DNA of 64,000 nt, from positions 5,171,501 to 5,235,500 of the forward strand of contig NZ_JACHMH010000001.1 in assembly GCF_014204915.1 (NCBI RefSeq), given 5' to 3'. The first letter of the stretch is position 1; each line of letters starts with the position of its first letter. The notes beneath the pieces are model-generated. The model was not told the DNA's origin, made no database searches, and was given only the letters and a program-made list of their open reading frames with translations. Below, piece by piece: positions 47,814-56,269 of this stretch. A program made the translations under genes and the position numbers. Source of the DNA: Crossiella cryophila (GTDB lineage: Bacteria; Actinomycetota; Actinomycetes; Mycobacteriales; Pseudonocardiaceae).

Positions 47814-49141
47814 CTGGTCGCCGCGGGGGTGTAGCGGCTCGTGGGGCGGGGCAGGCCGTAGTGCTCGCGCAGGGTGTGGCCGGTGTAGTCGGAGCGGAAC
47901 AGGTCGCGGGCGCGCAACAGGGGCACCACGTGGTCGACGAACTCCTCCAGGCCGGAGGGGAGCAGGGGGGCCATGATGTTGAAGCCGTCGGCCGCGCCGG
48001 TGGTGAACCAGTGTTCGATGTGGTCGGCGATCTGCTCCGGGGTGCCTGCCAGGACCTGGTGACCTCGGCCGCCGCCGAGCCGGCCGAGTAGTTGGCGCAG
48101 GGTCAGTTTCTCCCGTTCGGCCAGGTCGCGGACCAGCTCGAAGCGGCTCTTGGCGCCGTTGATGTGGCTGACGGGTGGGAGTGCGGGCAGGGGCTGGTCG
48201 AGTGGGTGGTGGGTGAGGTCGACGCCGATGAGTTCGGTGAGCTGGCGGACCGCCCGGGTGGGGATGATCAGGTCGTCGAGTTCGGTGGCCAGTCGGCGGG
48301 CCTCGGCCTCGGTGCTGCCGAGGATGGGGACCAGGCCGGGGAGGACCTTGACCGAGTCGGCTGGACGGCCGTGGGCGCGGACCCGGCGTTTGAGGTCGGC
48401 GTAGAAAGTCGTTGCCTCCTCGTGGGTTTGCTGGGCGGTGAAGACGGCTTCGGCCCAGGTGGCGGCGAAGTTCTTGCCGTCCTCGCTGGAACCGGCCTGT
48501 ACCAGCAGCGGGTGACCCTGCGGGCTGCGGACGGCGTTGAGCGGACCTCGCACGGCGAAGAACTCGCCGCGATGGTTGATCTCGTGCACCTTGGACTCGT
48601 CGGCGAACACCCCCGACTCGGCGTCCACCACCAGGGCGTCGTCCTCCCAGGAGTCCCACAGCGCGGTGACCACGTCCAGGAACTCGTCGGCGCGCTGGTA
48701 GCGCCGGGCGTGCTCGGTGTTGACCTCGCGGTTGAAGTTCTGCGCGGACCGGTCGCCCGCGGTGGTGACGATGTTCCAGCCCGCGCGGCCGCCGCTGATG
48801 TGGTCCAGGGAGGCGAACAGGCGGGCCAGGTTGTACGGCTCGCTGAAGCCGGTGGAGGCGGTGGCGATCAGTCCGATGTGGTCGGTCACCTGGGCCAGCG
48901 CGGTGAGCAGGGTGATCGGCTCGAACCGGTTCGCGGTGCTGTGCCGGACATCGCCCCAGACCTGCACGCCGTCGGCCAGGAACACCGAGTCGAACCTGCC
49001 GCGTTCGGCGACCCTGGCCAGGTGCTGGAAATGCGCGACGTCGTCGAGGGCGTTCGGGTTGGTGCGCGGGTGCCGCCAGGCGGCTTCGTGGTGGCCGACG
49101 CCCATCAGGAACGCGTTGAGGTGGAGCTTGCCAGCGGACAA
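47801..49141 (-). CDS. Bacterial-luciferase-like flavin monooxygenase (NtaA/SnaA/DszA family)
   Basis: A 446-residue LLM-class, FMNH2-dependent monooxygenase. Hallmarks are FLADGVQVW, TASTGFSEPYNLARLFASLD, GRAGWNIVTT and the sulfonate-monooxygenase-like VQAGSSEDGKNFAA. The best start is a TTG at 49141 with GGGAG 7 bases upstream, directly after the ROK gene stop; no ATG is suitable. It ends the operon that begins with an Ssu-type transporter, so it probably cleaves C-S bonds of an imported organosulfur compound. No flavin reductase is encoded next to it. Confidence 0.88.
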   Translation of the reverse strand: MSAGKLHLNAFLMGVGHHEAAWRHPRTNPNALDDVAHFQHLARVAERGRFDSVFLADGVQVWGDVRHSTANRFEPITLLTALAQVTDHIGLIATASTGFSEPYNLARLFASLDHISGGRAGWNIVTTAGDRSAQNFNREVNTEHARRYQRADEFLDVVTALWDSWEDDALVVDAESGVFADESKVHEINHRGEFFAVRGPLNAVRSPQGHPLLVQAGSSEDGKNFAATWAEAVFTAQQTHEEATTFYADLKRRVRAHGRPADSVKVLPGLVPILGSTEAEARRLATELDDLIIPTRAVRQLTELIGVDLTHHPLDQPLPALPPVSHINGAKSRFELVRDLAEREKLTLRQLLGRLGGGRGHQVLAGTPEQIADHIEHWFTTGAADGFNIMAPLLPSGLEEFVDHVVPLLRARDLFRSDYTGHTLREHYGLPRPTSRYTPAATSQRT

Positions 49142-49143
49142 TG

Positions 49144-50304
49144 TCAGACTCCCAGTCGGATCGGGTTGTGCAGGTTGAGCGGGTCGGCGTAGAGGGCGTC
49201 CAGTTGCACGGCGCCGGCGGCCACGCCGAGCACGTCCGGGCCGAAACTGCTGGGCAGCACGGTGTTCCCGGACGCCCGTGAGCCCGCGGCGACCTCCTGG
49301 CGCAGGGCGCGGACGCAGGCCGGGAGCCTGCTGGTGCCCAGTTCGGTGACCACCAGGGCGTCCGGGTTGACGAAGTCGAACAGCACCGCCGCGGCCCGGC
49401 CGACCAGGCGGGCCCGTTCGAGGCAGAGTTCGATCGCGGCGGCGGATCCGGCCTCGGCGGCCTCGACCAGGTCGAAGATGTTCGGGTGGTCGATCACCCC
49501 GGCCCGGTGCGCCCGCCAGGCCCAGGCCCGGTCGGACACGGTGGCCTCCAGACAGCCGCGCCGCCCGCACGGGCAGGCCACCGCCGGGTCGCCGAGGGCC
49601 AGGTGCGCCACCTCGCCCGCCGCCGAGCGTGGGCCGCGATGCGCCGCGCCGCCGGTGACGATCGCGGCGTCGACCACGTTGCCGACGAACAGGTGCAGCA
49701 GCGATTCCCGGTCACCGGCCGCCCCGAAGAGCTGCTCGGCGCGGGCCAGTGCCCTGGCGTGACTGTCCACCAGCACCGGCAGCCCGGTCCGCGCGGTGAG
49801 CAGCGCACGCAGCTCAACCCCTTGCCAGCCAAGGGAAGCGTGCTCCACCAGCATGCCCTGCTCCGGATCCACCCAGCCCCCGGCGGCCACGCCGAGACCG
49901 AGTGGGATGTGCCCTGGCAGTTCCTCGGCGTGCAGCCGGAGCAGGCGGTCGGCGGCCACCGCCAGCACCTCGGCCGGGTTGCCGGGATCACCGTGCGGCA
50001 CGGTCAACCGGGCCCGGACCCGGCCGCGCAGGTCGAGCAGCGCCAGGGTGCAGAACTCGTGCGCGATGTGCAGTCCGGCCACCAGATGCCTGCCGGTGTT
50101 GACGTCCACCGGCACGTGCGGCCGCCCGATGCCCTGGTACGGCACGGTCGGCGCCACCTCGGTCAGCAGCCCCAGCTCGATCAGCGCGGCGCTGTTGCGG
50201 GTCACCGCGGCCGGGCTCAGCCCGGTCAGCCGGGCCACCGTGCTGCGGGCGACCGGGCCGTGGCGCAGCACCGCGCCGAGCAGCACCGCGGCGGTGGCGG
50301 TCAT
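49144..50304 (-). CDS. ROK-family transcriptional regulator
   Basis: A 386-residue protein with an N-terminal winged helix (VARSTVARLTGLSPAAVTRNSAALIELGLL) and a ROK sugar-kinase-like domain containing the zinc motif CPCGRRGCLEA. Its ATG overlaps the permease stop (ATGA). ROK regulators usually sense sugars, so its presence inside a sulfonate-type operon is unusual and may point to a sulfosugar or sulfated-sugar ligand. That is inference. Confidence 0.88.
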   Translation of the reverse strand: MTATAAVLLGAVLRHGPVARSTVARLTGLSPAAVTRNSAALIELGLLTEVAPTVPYQGIGRPHVPVDVNTGRHLVAGLHIAHEFCTLALLDLRGRVRARLTVPHGDPGNPAEVLAVAADRLLRLHAEELPGHIPLGLGVAAGGWVDPEQGMLVEHASLGWQGVELRALLTARTGLPVLVDSHARALARAEQLFGAAGDRESLLHLFVGNVVDAAIVTGGAAHRGPRSAAGEVAHLALGDPAVACPCGRRGCLEATVSDRAWAWRAHRAGVIDHPNIFDLVEAAEAGSAAAIELCLERARLVGRAAAVLFDFVNPDALVVTELGTSRLPACVRALRQEVAAGSRASGNTVLPSSFGPDVLGVAAGAVQLDALYADPLNLHNPIRLGV

Positions 50305-51143
50305 GGCTGGACGCGCCAGGAGGTGAACCGGCGCTCCAGGGCGACCAGCAACTGGTTGAACAGCACGCCGATGGCCGAGATGGTGATGATGCCCGCGTAC
50401 ATCTGCGGGATGGCGAAGTTGAACTGGGCGGCGTTGATCAGGTAGCCCAGCCCGGCCTTGGCGCCGACCATCTCCGCGGCCACCAGCACCAGGATGGACA
50501 CCGCGCCGGCCAGCCGGATGCCGGTGAACACGGTGGGCACCGCGGCGGGCAGGATCACCTTCTGGAACAACCGGAACCCGGACAGGTCCATCGATCTGGC
50601 CAGCCGCAGCAGGGTCGGGTCCACCCCGCGCACCGCGCTGATCGTGTTGAGCAGGATCGGCCAGGTGCAGGCATACAGCACGATGGCGATCTTCGAGGTC
50701 TCGCCGATGCCCAGCAGCAGCACGAAAACCGGCAGCAGCGCGAGTGCGGCGGTGTTGCGGAAGACCTCCAACAGCGGGCCGAGCAGCGTGGCCACCGGCT
50801 TGTACCAGCCGATCAGCAGGCCGAGCGGGACCGCGACGGAGACCGCGAGCGCGAAGCCGGACAGCGAGCGCAGCAGGCTGGCCTGGGTGTTGTCCCACAG
50901 CCGCCCGCTCGCGGCCAGCTCCCACCAGGCGCCCAGCACGGTGGACAGCGGCGGCAGGAAGGTGGCGTCCACCAGGCCGAGCCGGGGGATGACCTCCCAG
51001 ATCGCCAGCAGCAGCAGGATCGAGACGCTCTTGCCCAGTCCGGTCCGCAGCACGTCGAACACCCGCGGTCGGGTCCTTTGTGGACTTTCGGTCGGGCTGG
51101 TCCGGTCGCCGGTGTGCGGCCGGGATTCCAGGATCGCGGTCAT
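50301..51143 (-). CDS. ABC transporter permease (SsuC/TauC type)
   Basis: A 280-residue inner-membrane protein with six hydrophobic segments and the EAA-like loop (RSMDLSGFRLFQKVILPAAVPTVFTG). It belongs to the nitrate/sulfonate/taurine permease family. It overlaps the ATPase gene upstream and the ROK gene downstream by four bases each. Confidence 0.92.
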   Translation of the reverse strand: MTAILESRPHTGDRTSPTESPQRTRPRVFDVLRTGLGKSVSILLLLAIWEVIPRLGLVDATFLPPLSTVLGAWWELAASGRLWDNTQASLLRSLSGFALAVSVAVPLGLLIGWYKPVATLLGPLLEVFRNTAALALLPVFVLLLGIGETSKIAIVLYACTWPILLNTISAVRGVDPTLLRLARSMDLSGFRLFQKVILPAAVPTVFTGIRLAGAVSILVLVAAEMVGAKAGLGYLINAAQFNFAIPQMYAGIITISAIGVLFNQLLVALERRFTSWRVQP

Positions 51144-51961
51144 GCTCCTGCCACCTCCTTCTCCTGTTGCTGGGCGCGGGAGACCTCCTCGTGCAGCAGC
51201 TCCCAGATGTGGTGCCGGTAGCGGGCGAACTCGGGGCTGGAGCGTGGATCCTGTTGCTGATCCCGGTCGCCGAGGTCGATCGGCACCACCTCCTTGATCC
51301 GGCCCGGCCGCGAGGTCAGCACCGCCACCCGCTGACCGAGGTAGACCGCCTCGTCGATGGCGTGCGTGATGAACACGACGGTCTTGCCGGTGCGCTGCCA
51401 GATCCGTCGCAGCTCGTCCTGCAGTGATTCGCGGGTTTGCGCGTCCAGCGCGGCGAAGGGCTCGTCCATCAGCAGCACGGCCGGGTCGTAGGCCAGGCTG
51501 CGCGCGATCGCCACCCGCTGCCGCATGCCGCCGGAGAGCTGGTGCGGGTGCCGGTCGGCAAAACCGGTCAGCCCCACCAGGTCCAGGAACTCCCTGGCCC
51601 GCGCGGCGCGTTGCCTACGCGGCACGCCGGTGGCTTCCAGGCCGAACTCGACGTTGCCCTGGGCGGTGCGCCAGGGCAGCAACGCGTACTGCTGGAACAC
51701 GATGCCGCGGTCCAGACCGGGGCCGGTGATCGGCGACCCGTCCAGCAGGATCTCGCCCGAGCTGGGTGTGGTGAGGCCGCCGAGCAGGTCGAGCAGGGTG
51801 GACTTGCCGCAGCCGCTGGGCCCGACCAGCACCAGGAACTCACCGCGGGCCACGTCCAGGCTGATGCCCTCGACCGCGGTGAACTCGTTGGGCCGCCGGG
51901 AATCCCGGCTCCTGACCGGGAATCGCTTGCCGACCTCGCGGAAGCTCAGGTGCGCGCTCAT
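51140..51961 (-). CDS. ABC transporter ATPase (SsuB/TauB type)
   Basis: A 273-residue ATPase with Walker A GPSGCGKST, signature LSGGMRQRVAIA, Walker B VLLMDEPFAALD and the switch His (VFITHAIDEA). It is typical of sulfonate, taurine and nitrate importers. ATGA overlaps join it to the neighbouring genes. Confidence 0.93.
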   Translation of the reverse strand: MSAHLSFREVGKRFPVRSRDSRRPNEFTAVEGISLDVARGEFLVLVGPSGCGKSTLLDLLGGLTTPSSGEILLDGSPITGPGLDRGIVFQQYALLPWRTAQGNVEFGLEATGVPRRQRAARAREFLDLVGLTGFADRHPHQLSGGMRQRVAIARSLAYDPAVLLMDEPFAALDAQTRESLQDELRRIWQRTGKTVVFITHAIDEAVYLGQRVAVLTSRPGRIKEVVPIDLGDRDQQQDPRSSPEFARYRHHIWELLHEEVSRAQQQEKEVAGA

Positions 51962-52962
51962 CGGGCCAGCTCGTTGTACTCGTTGGTGAACAGGTCGGCG
52001 AGCCGCACCTGGTCCTTGGTCACCTCACCGCGTTCGGCCAGCCAGTCCAGCCACAGCCCGAACTCCGCGTCGAGCACCTTGCCGCCCTTGGCCGCCACCC
52101 CGGTGGACTTCCAGTGCTTCAGCGTGGCCGGGTCCTCGTTGCGGCCGCGCCGGGTGAGGATGTCCACCTTGCGCGCCACCACCTGCTCACGCGGGGTGCT
52201 GCGGCCCCACTCGATCGCCTTGGCCACGCCGGTGACGAAGGTGCGCACGGTGGACGGGTTGTCCCGCAGGAACTTCTCGGTGAACACGTAGCTGCCCGCG
52301 GTGAACGCGCCGAGCAGGTCGAAGTCGGAGAACAGCTTGCGCACCCCGCCCTTCTCGGTGGCCTTGTCCCGCAGGATGCCGCCGAGCACGCCGACCTCGA
52401 CCTGCTTCTGCCGCAACGACTGCTCGGTGTTCACCGGCGGCAGCACGATCGGCTCCACCTTCTTGACCTCCTCGGCGGAGAGCCCGGCGCGTTTGAGGTA
52501 GATGCCGAGCATGGCCTCGTGGTGCGCGCCCAGGGTGTTCATGCCGACCTTGGCGCCGAGCAGATCGCGGGCTGTCCTGATTGGACTGTCCTCGAGCACG
52601 TAGAAACCGCTGTAGGCCAACTCGTCCGCGCCGTAGTAGCCGATCACCGACCTGATCGGCGCGCCGGCGGCCTTGAGCTTGACCACCGCGCCGTTGAACG
52701 CGCCGCCGAAGTCCACCTGCCCGGTGGCCGCGGACTGGATGTCCTGCGGGCCGCTGATGGTGTTGCCCACCCACTCCAGCCGCAGGTCGCCGAGGTAACC
52801 CAGGTCCGCGGCCAGCTCCGGCAGCGTGACATCGCCTGCCGCACCCTGGTAGCGCAGGGTTTTCGCCTCGCCGCCCGCACCCGCGGCGGTGGAACAGCCC
52901 ACGGTGGCCGCGGTGAGGCCGAACAGGGTGAGGCCGAGGAAGTTCCGTCGCGTGGTGGTCAC
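51958..52962 (-). CDS. ABC transporter substrate-binding lipoprotein (SsuA type)
   Basis: A 334-residue binding protein. The N-terminus has a twin-arginine motif (RRNFLG) and a lipobox ending at Cys23 (TVGC), so it is probably Tat-exported and lipid-anchored. The body matches NMT1/SsuA-like proteins (LRYQGAAGDVTLPELAADLG, TGQVDFGGAFNG). It starts with GTG after AAAGGA. It is first in the organosulfur operon. The exact sulfonate bound is unknown. Confidence 0.9.
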   Translation of the reverse strand: MTTTRRNFLGLTLFGLTAATVGCSTAAGAGGEAKTLRYQGAAGDVTLPELAADLGYLGDLRLEWVGNTISGPQDIQSAATGQVDFGGAFNGAVVKLKAAGAPIRSVIGYYGADELAYSGFYVLEDSPIRTARDLLGAKVGMNTLGAHHEAMLGIYLKRAGLSAEEVKKVEPIVLPPVNTEQSLRQKQVEVGVLGGILRDKATEKGGVRKLFSDFDLLGAFTAGSYVFTEKFLRDNPSTVRTFVTGVAKAIEWGRSTPREQVVARKVDILTRRGRNEDPATLKHWKSTGVAAKGGKVLDAEFGLWLDWLAERGEVTKDQVRLADLFTNEYNELAR

Positions 52963-53377
52963 GGCAGTTCCTTTGCTGACAGGGGAAAACGGGCACAGCG
53001 AGACACCGGGGGCAGTGCGGACCCGGGCGGAGGTGCGAGTGCGTGAGCGGATTCAGCGACCGGCGCGACAGACCGCGCTGGCGTGCCGTCGAAGATCGAC
53101 GTGCCTGCGCGAGGCGAGGTTGGCGGCTTGGCTCACGGCTCAGAGGGTCACACCGCCCCCAGGCCAGGTCAACGCCTGGCGCCGCCGTCCCACATCCTGG
53201 GGCCGGTGCTGGACATACCCGGCTTATTTGTCCGGCGCAAGAAAGAAACCGGACGTCGCGCCGTCAAGGCCGTCCGGATGATGGGACGACTTATTTTCCC
53301 GCCGCGCAATGTTGTGCCAGGGCAGCGTCCCTGCCCATGCTGGAAGCACATCCGCTTGCCACGAAAGGACATCCGCG
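52963..53377. other. 415-bp divergent promoter region of the organosulfur locus
   Basis: This spacer separates the leftward transporter operon from the rightward dioxygenase. It holds a possible -35 on the minus strand (TTGACC near 53165) and a short hairpin GTCCGG/CCGGAC at 53230-53254. Less GC-rich tracts near 53225 and 53290 suggest the dioxygenase promoter. No riboswitch fold or further gene was convincing. Confidence 0.45.
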
Positions 53378-54295
53378 ATGGCCGCACAACTCTCCAGCAC
53401 CGTCACCGTGCACAAACTCGGCGCGGGCATCGGCGCGCGGATCGACGGCGTCCGGCTCGGCGGCGACCTGCCCGCGACCGCCGTTGCCGAGATCCGGGCG
53501 GCCCTGCTGGCACACAAGGTGATCTTCTTCCGCGAACAGCAGCACCTCGACGACGCCGACCAGCTCGCCTTCGCCCGGCTGCTCGGCGAACCCACCCTGG
53601 CGCACCCGACGGTCCGCGGTCAGCAGCACGCCAACGTGCTGGCCATCGACTCCGACCACGGCAAGGCCAACAGCTGGCACACCGACGTCACCTTCGTCGA
53701 CCGGGTGCCCGCGATCAGCCTGCTGCGCGCGGTGGAACTCCCGCCCTACGGCGGCAACACGGTGTGGGCCAACACCGTCCGCGCCTACCAGGACCTGCCA
53801 CCGGCCTTGCAGGCACTGGTGGACCGGCTGTGGGCGGTGCACACCAACGTCTACGACTACGCCGGGCAGGTGGACTCCACCCGGATCGGCGGCGTGGACG
53901 TCAAGGAGCAGTCCTACCGCGAGGAATTCACCGCCCAGCGCTACGAAACCGAGCACCCGCTGGTCCGCGTGCACCCGGAGACCGGGGAGCGGGCGTTGCT
54001 GCTGGGCCATTTCGTCAAGCGGATCGTCGGCCTGTCCGGCCCCGAATCGCAGGCGATCTTCGAGCTGCTGCAGAACCGGGTGACCCGGCTGGAGAACACC
54101 GTGCGCTGGCAGTGGGCCGACGGTGACCTGGCGATCTGGGACAACCGGGCCACCCAGCACTACGGCGTGGCCGACTACGACGACGCCCGCCGCCGACTGC
54201 ACCGGATCACCCTGGCAGGGGACGTGCCGGTCAGCGTGGACGGCGTCGCCAGCAGCACGATCCTGGGCGACGCGGCGCACTTCTCCGCGCTCTGA
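53378..54295 (+). CDS. TauD/TfdA-family 2-oxoglutarate dioxygenase (AtsK-like)
   Basis: A 305-residue Fe(II)/2-oxoglutarate oxygenase. The metal motif is WHTDVTF (H-x-D), the distal His lies in [11 protein letters not shown], and RRRLHRITL supplies the 2-oxoglutarate Arg. This matches taurine and alkylsulfate dioxygenases, which release sulfite or sulfate from organosulfur compounds. The start at 53378 follows AAAGGAC. It is divergent from the Ssu-type operon, which supports a sulfur-scavenging role. Confidence 0.9.
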   Translation: MAAQLSSTVTVHKLGAGIGARIDGVRLGGDLPATAVAEIRAALLAHKVIFFREQQHLDDADQLAFARLLGEPTLAHPTVRGQQHANVLAIDSDHGKANSWHTDVTFVDRVPAISLLRAVELPPYGGNTVWANTVRAYQDLPPALQALVDRLWAVHTNVYDYAGQVDSTRIGGVDVKEQSYREEFTAQRYETEHPLVRVHPETGERALLLGHFVKRIVGLSGPESQAIFELLQNRVTRLENTVRWQWADGDLAIWDNRATQHYGVADYDDARRRLHRITLAGDVPVSVDGVASSTILGDAAHFSAL

Positions 54296-54301
54296 GCGGG
54301 G

Positions 54302-54952
54302 TCAGCGCCGTTTCGCGGGGGCGGCCCAGTTGGTGTGGTACTCGACGTGGATCTCCCGCGCGTTCCCGAGGACGCCGTCGCCGGAGTGGAATTCCGTGCA
54401 CACGTGGCTGCCCGGCTCCGGCGCCGGGGAGAGCTGGACGAGGTCGAAGAACCGGTCGGCGGTCTGCCGGAACACCGTTGGGCTGCCCGCCAGGAACAGG
54501 GTGTCGGCGTGCACTTGTTCGTTCAGCAGATCCCGGTTCTCCCGGTGGTGTCGCGCCCGGTAGTCGATCCCGTCCGGGTCCGGCAGATCGCTCGCAGGTA
54601 GCTGTGCGGTCTCCGGCCTGCCCTTGTCCAGCGCGGCGCGCAGCCGGGGCCAGCGCGAAGCGCGCAACTGCAGACTGTGCTGGGACAACACGAGATCCAG
54701 CCGCCTGCCGTGCGGATCGGCCCCGACCGCCTGGGCGCCGGTCCGCAGCGGCAGGTGGATGATCGTGTGCCGGGAGCGGGCGGCCAGTAGCCACAGCACC
54801 CCGATCCGGTGGGCCGCACCGCGGTCGACCCGCATGCTCAGCCACAAGTCCTCATCCCACAGCCCGGCGTGCGCGAACTTGCCGCCCGGCCGGATCACCC
54901 GCCAGTCCCGACCGTCCAGTCGGGCGTGGTGCACGAAGATTGGCGTTCTCAT
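54302..54952 (-). CDS. Uncharacterised 216-residue protein
   Basis: A soluble, Arg/His-rich protein opening MRTPIFVHHARLDGRDWRVI and ending with VEYHTNWAAPAKRR. No known motif, signal peptide or membrane segment was recognised. The frame is open further upstream, but the ATG at 54952 begins the compositionally coherent part. It converges on the dioxygenase gene with 6 bases between stops, and a TetR gene lies 86 bases upstream on the same strand. Confidence 0.65.
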   Translation of the reverse strand: MRTPIFVHHARLDGRDWRVIRPGGKFAHAGLWDEDLWLSMRVDRGAAHRIGVLWLLAARSRHTIIHLPLRTGAQAVGADPHGRRLDLVLSQHSLQLRASRWPRLRAALDKGRPETAQLPASDLPDPDGIDYRARHHRENRDLLNEQVHADTLFLAGSPTVFRQTADRFFDLVQLSPAPEPGSHVCTEFHSGDGVLGNAREIHVEYHTNWAAPAKRR

Positions 54953-55038
54953 CGAGTCGGGTCCATCCCTCCACGTCCGTCCACCGTGGACGCAACGCTC
55001 CAGAATCGGGCAACCGACGGCCGCACGCAACCGACTTA

Positions 55039-55611
55039 CTACCCCGGCAAACCCCGCTCCAGCTGCCGGATCACCGATTCCGCCGCCTGCTCCCGATCCA
55101 TCAGCCCCTCGCCAACGGCCTCGAACCCGGCGAGCAGGTTCCACCACAACGCCTTGTACACCCACTCCGGACTGAGCGAGGCGTCCAGGAGTCCTTCGGC
55201 GTGCGCGCGGGCGAGCAAGGCGAGCATCGGTTGTTCGGCCTGGGCGAAGGCCGCGTCCAGCCAGTCGGCCTCGCCCCGCTGTTCGGCTTCGTCGCAGACC
55301 CGGATCAGCTCGGGCGGCAGTTCGAGGTAGGCGCGTACTGCTCGGCGCAATGCCTGCGCGGCCGGGCCTTCGGTGAGGTCGGCCGCGGCGAGTACGGCGC
55401 TGACCCGGTGCACGGCCAGCTGGAAGATCGCGGCCATCAGGTCGGAGCGTTCCGGGAAGTGTCGTTGCAGGGTGCTGCGTCCGCAGCCGGCGGCCTCGGC
55501 GATCTCGGCCAGGGAGGCGGCTGGGCGCTGGGACAGCAGGGCGATCGCCGCGTCCAGGATCGCCGCGCGCGTCCGGCTCGGAGTGTTCGACTCCCGAGTG
55601 TCGCTCGTCAT
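55039..55611 (-). CDS. TetR-family transcriptional regulator
   Basis: A 190-residue repressor with a standard N-terminal DNA-binding domain (RAAILDAAIALLSQRPAASLAEIAEAAGCGRSTLQRHFPERSDL) and a helical ligand domain. A TAGTACTA palindrome (55622-55629) overlaps its likely -10 and could mediate autoregulation. It is divergent from the MFS-P450 operon across a 658-bp spacer, so efflux control is plausible. Confidence 0.92.
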   Translation of the reverse strand: MTSDTRESNTPSRTRAAILDAAIALLSQRPAASLAEIAEAAGCGRSTLQRHFPERSDLMAAIFQLAVHRVSAVLAAADLTEGPAAQALRRAVRAYLELPPELIRVCDEAEQRGEADWLDAAFAQAEQPMLALLARAHAEGLLDASLSPEWVYKALWWNLLAGFEAVGEGLMDREQAAESVIRQLERGLPG

Positions 55612-55683
55612 GGTGCCATTGTAGTACTAGGTGGTGTCATGGCGAGGGTAGGGATGTCTGCTTATGGGGCTGCGGAGTATCAG

Positions 55684-55702
55684 AATGGGACGTTAGTGTC
55701 CC
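55684..55702. promoter_or_regulatory. GGGAC-N6-GTCCC inverted repeat upstream of TetR
   Basis: An inverted repeat GGGAC (55687-55691) / GTCCC (55698-55702) within AATGGGACGTTAGTGTCCC. It lies about 75 bases upstream of the TetR start. The AATGGGAC octamer recurs twice before the MFS gene. Confidence 0.5.
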
Positions 55703-55864
55703 GCTTTGGTGGGCGGTGACGAGATGCGGCGGTGCGGCCGGGGTTTGGTGGCTCGGTCGCGGGGTGGGGCCTGGGAACAAGGTAGCGGTGGGGGGCGGTT
55801 CCGGGGTGGCGATTCTGGCGGCGGGGTCGGGGTGGAGGAGGTCGCTGGCGGTGGTTTCGGTAGC

Positions 55865-55959
55865 CGCGATCGCGGTCGGCGATGGCCGCGGCTGGGGTGA
55901 GCGCTGGTGCTGTTGCCGGCGTTGGGGGCGATCGCGGTCGGCGTTGGCTTCGGCTGGGG
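55865..55959. repeat. Imperfect 33-bp direct repeat
   Basis: Two copies (about 55865-55897 and 55927-55959) share GCGATCGCGGTCGGCG and end in CGGCTGGGG, differing at a few positions between. They are 62 bp apart, start to start. Confidence 0.6.
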
Positions 55960-56026
55960 GTACTGGCTTCGGGCTGGCGGCAAGGCGGCAGTGGGGTTGA
56001 TTGCCGGTCGCGGCGTCGTGGCGGAG

Positions 56027-56082
56027 CGGTCGTGGGGTGGCGCGGTCGTGGGGTGGCGCGGCGTCGCGGTCGTGGGGTGGCG
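56027..56082. repeat. Three copies of a 16-bp unit
   Basis: CGGTCGTGGGGTGGCG occurs at 56027-56042, 56043-56058 and 56067-56082. The first two are directly adjacent and the third follows after 8 bases. This is a small tandem array of unknown role. Confidence 0.75.
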
Positions 56083-56219
56083 GCGGTTCTCGGTGGGAGG
56101 GCTTGGCTGCGGCGCTGGTGACGAGGGGGCGATCTGTCCGTGATCGTCTCCGGCGGCTGTCCCGGTCTGTGCTTCCCGGTCGAGGCCACCCCGCCCTTCT
56201 CGGCACTTTAGGGCGTCAA

Positions 56220-56248
56220 AATGGGACGCAATCGACCAAGAATGGGAC
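56220..56248 (+). promoter_or_regulatory. Paired AATGGGAC direct repeats upstream of the MFS gene
   Basis: AATGGGAC occurs at 56220-56227 and 56241-56248, in the same orientation and 21 bp apart, which is two turns of the DNA helix. The second copy ends 21 bases before the MFS start. The same octamer lies near the TetR promoter, so one protein may bind all three. Confidence 0.55.
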
Positions 56249-56269
56249 ACTCATGTACCGTTATTGGTT

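Larger units (their letters stand above)
55612..56269. other. 658-bp repeat-rich spacer between TetR and MFS genes
   Basis: No gene could be supported here. Open frames on both strands encode only low-complexity Arg/Pro or Gly/Trp-rich strings. The spacer holds AATGGGAC sites at both ends and GC-rich direct repeats in the middle, listed separately. It is the longest gene-free stretch in the window. Confidence 0.6.

Noticed and set aside
52963-53377. SAM or sulfur-related riboswitch upstream of the Ssu-type operon
   Set aside because: Neither strand shows a recognisable conserved riboswitch core; only one short hairpin is visible.
55637-56250. Overlapping open frames of 160-190 codons in the TetR-MFS spacer
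   Set aside because: Products are low-complexity Arg/Pro/His strings caused by GC-rich repeats, without ribosome sites or recognisable domains.
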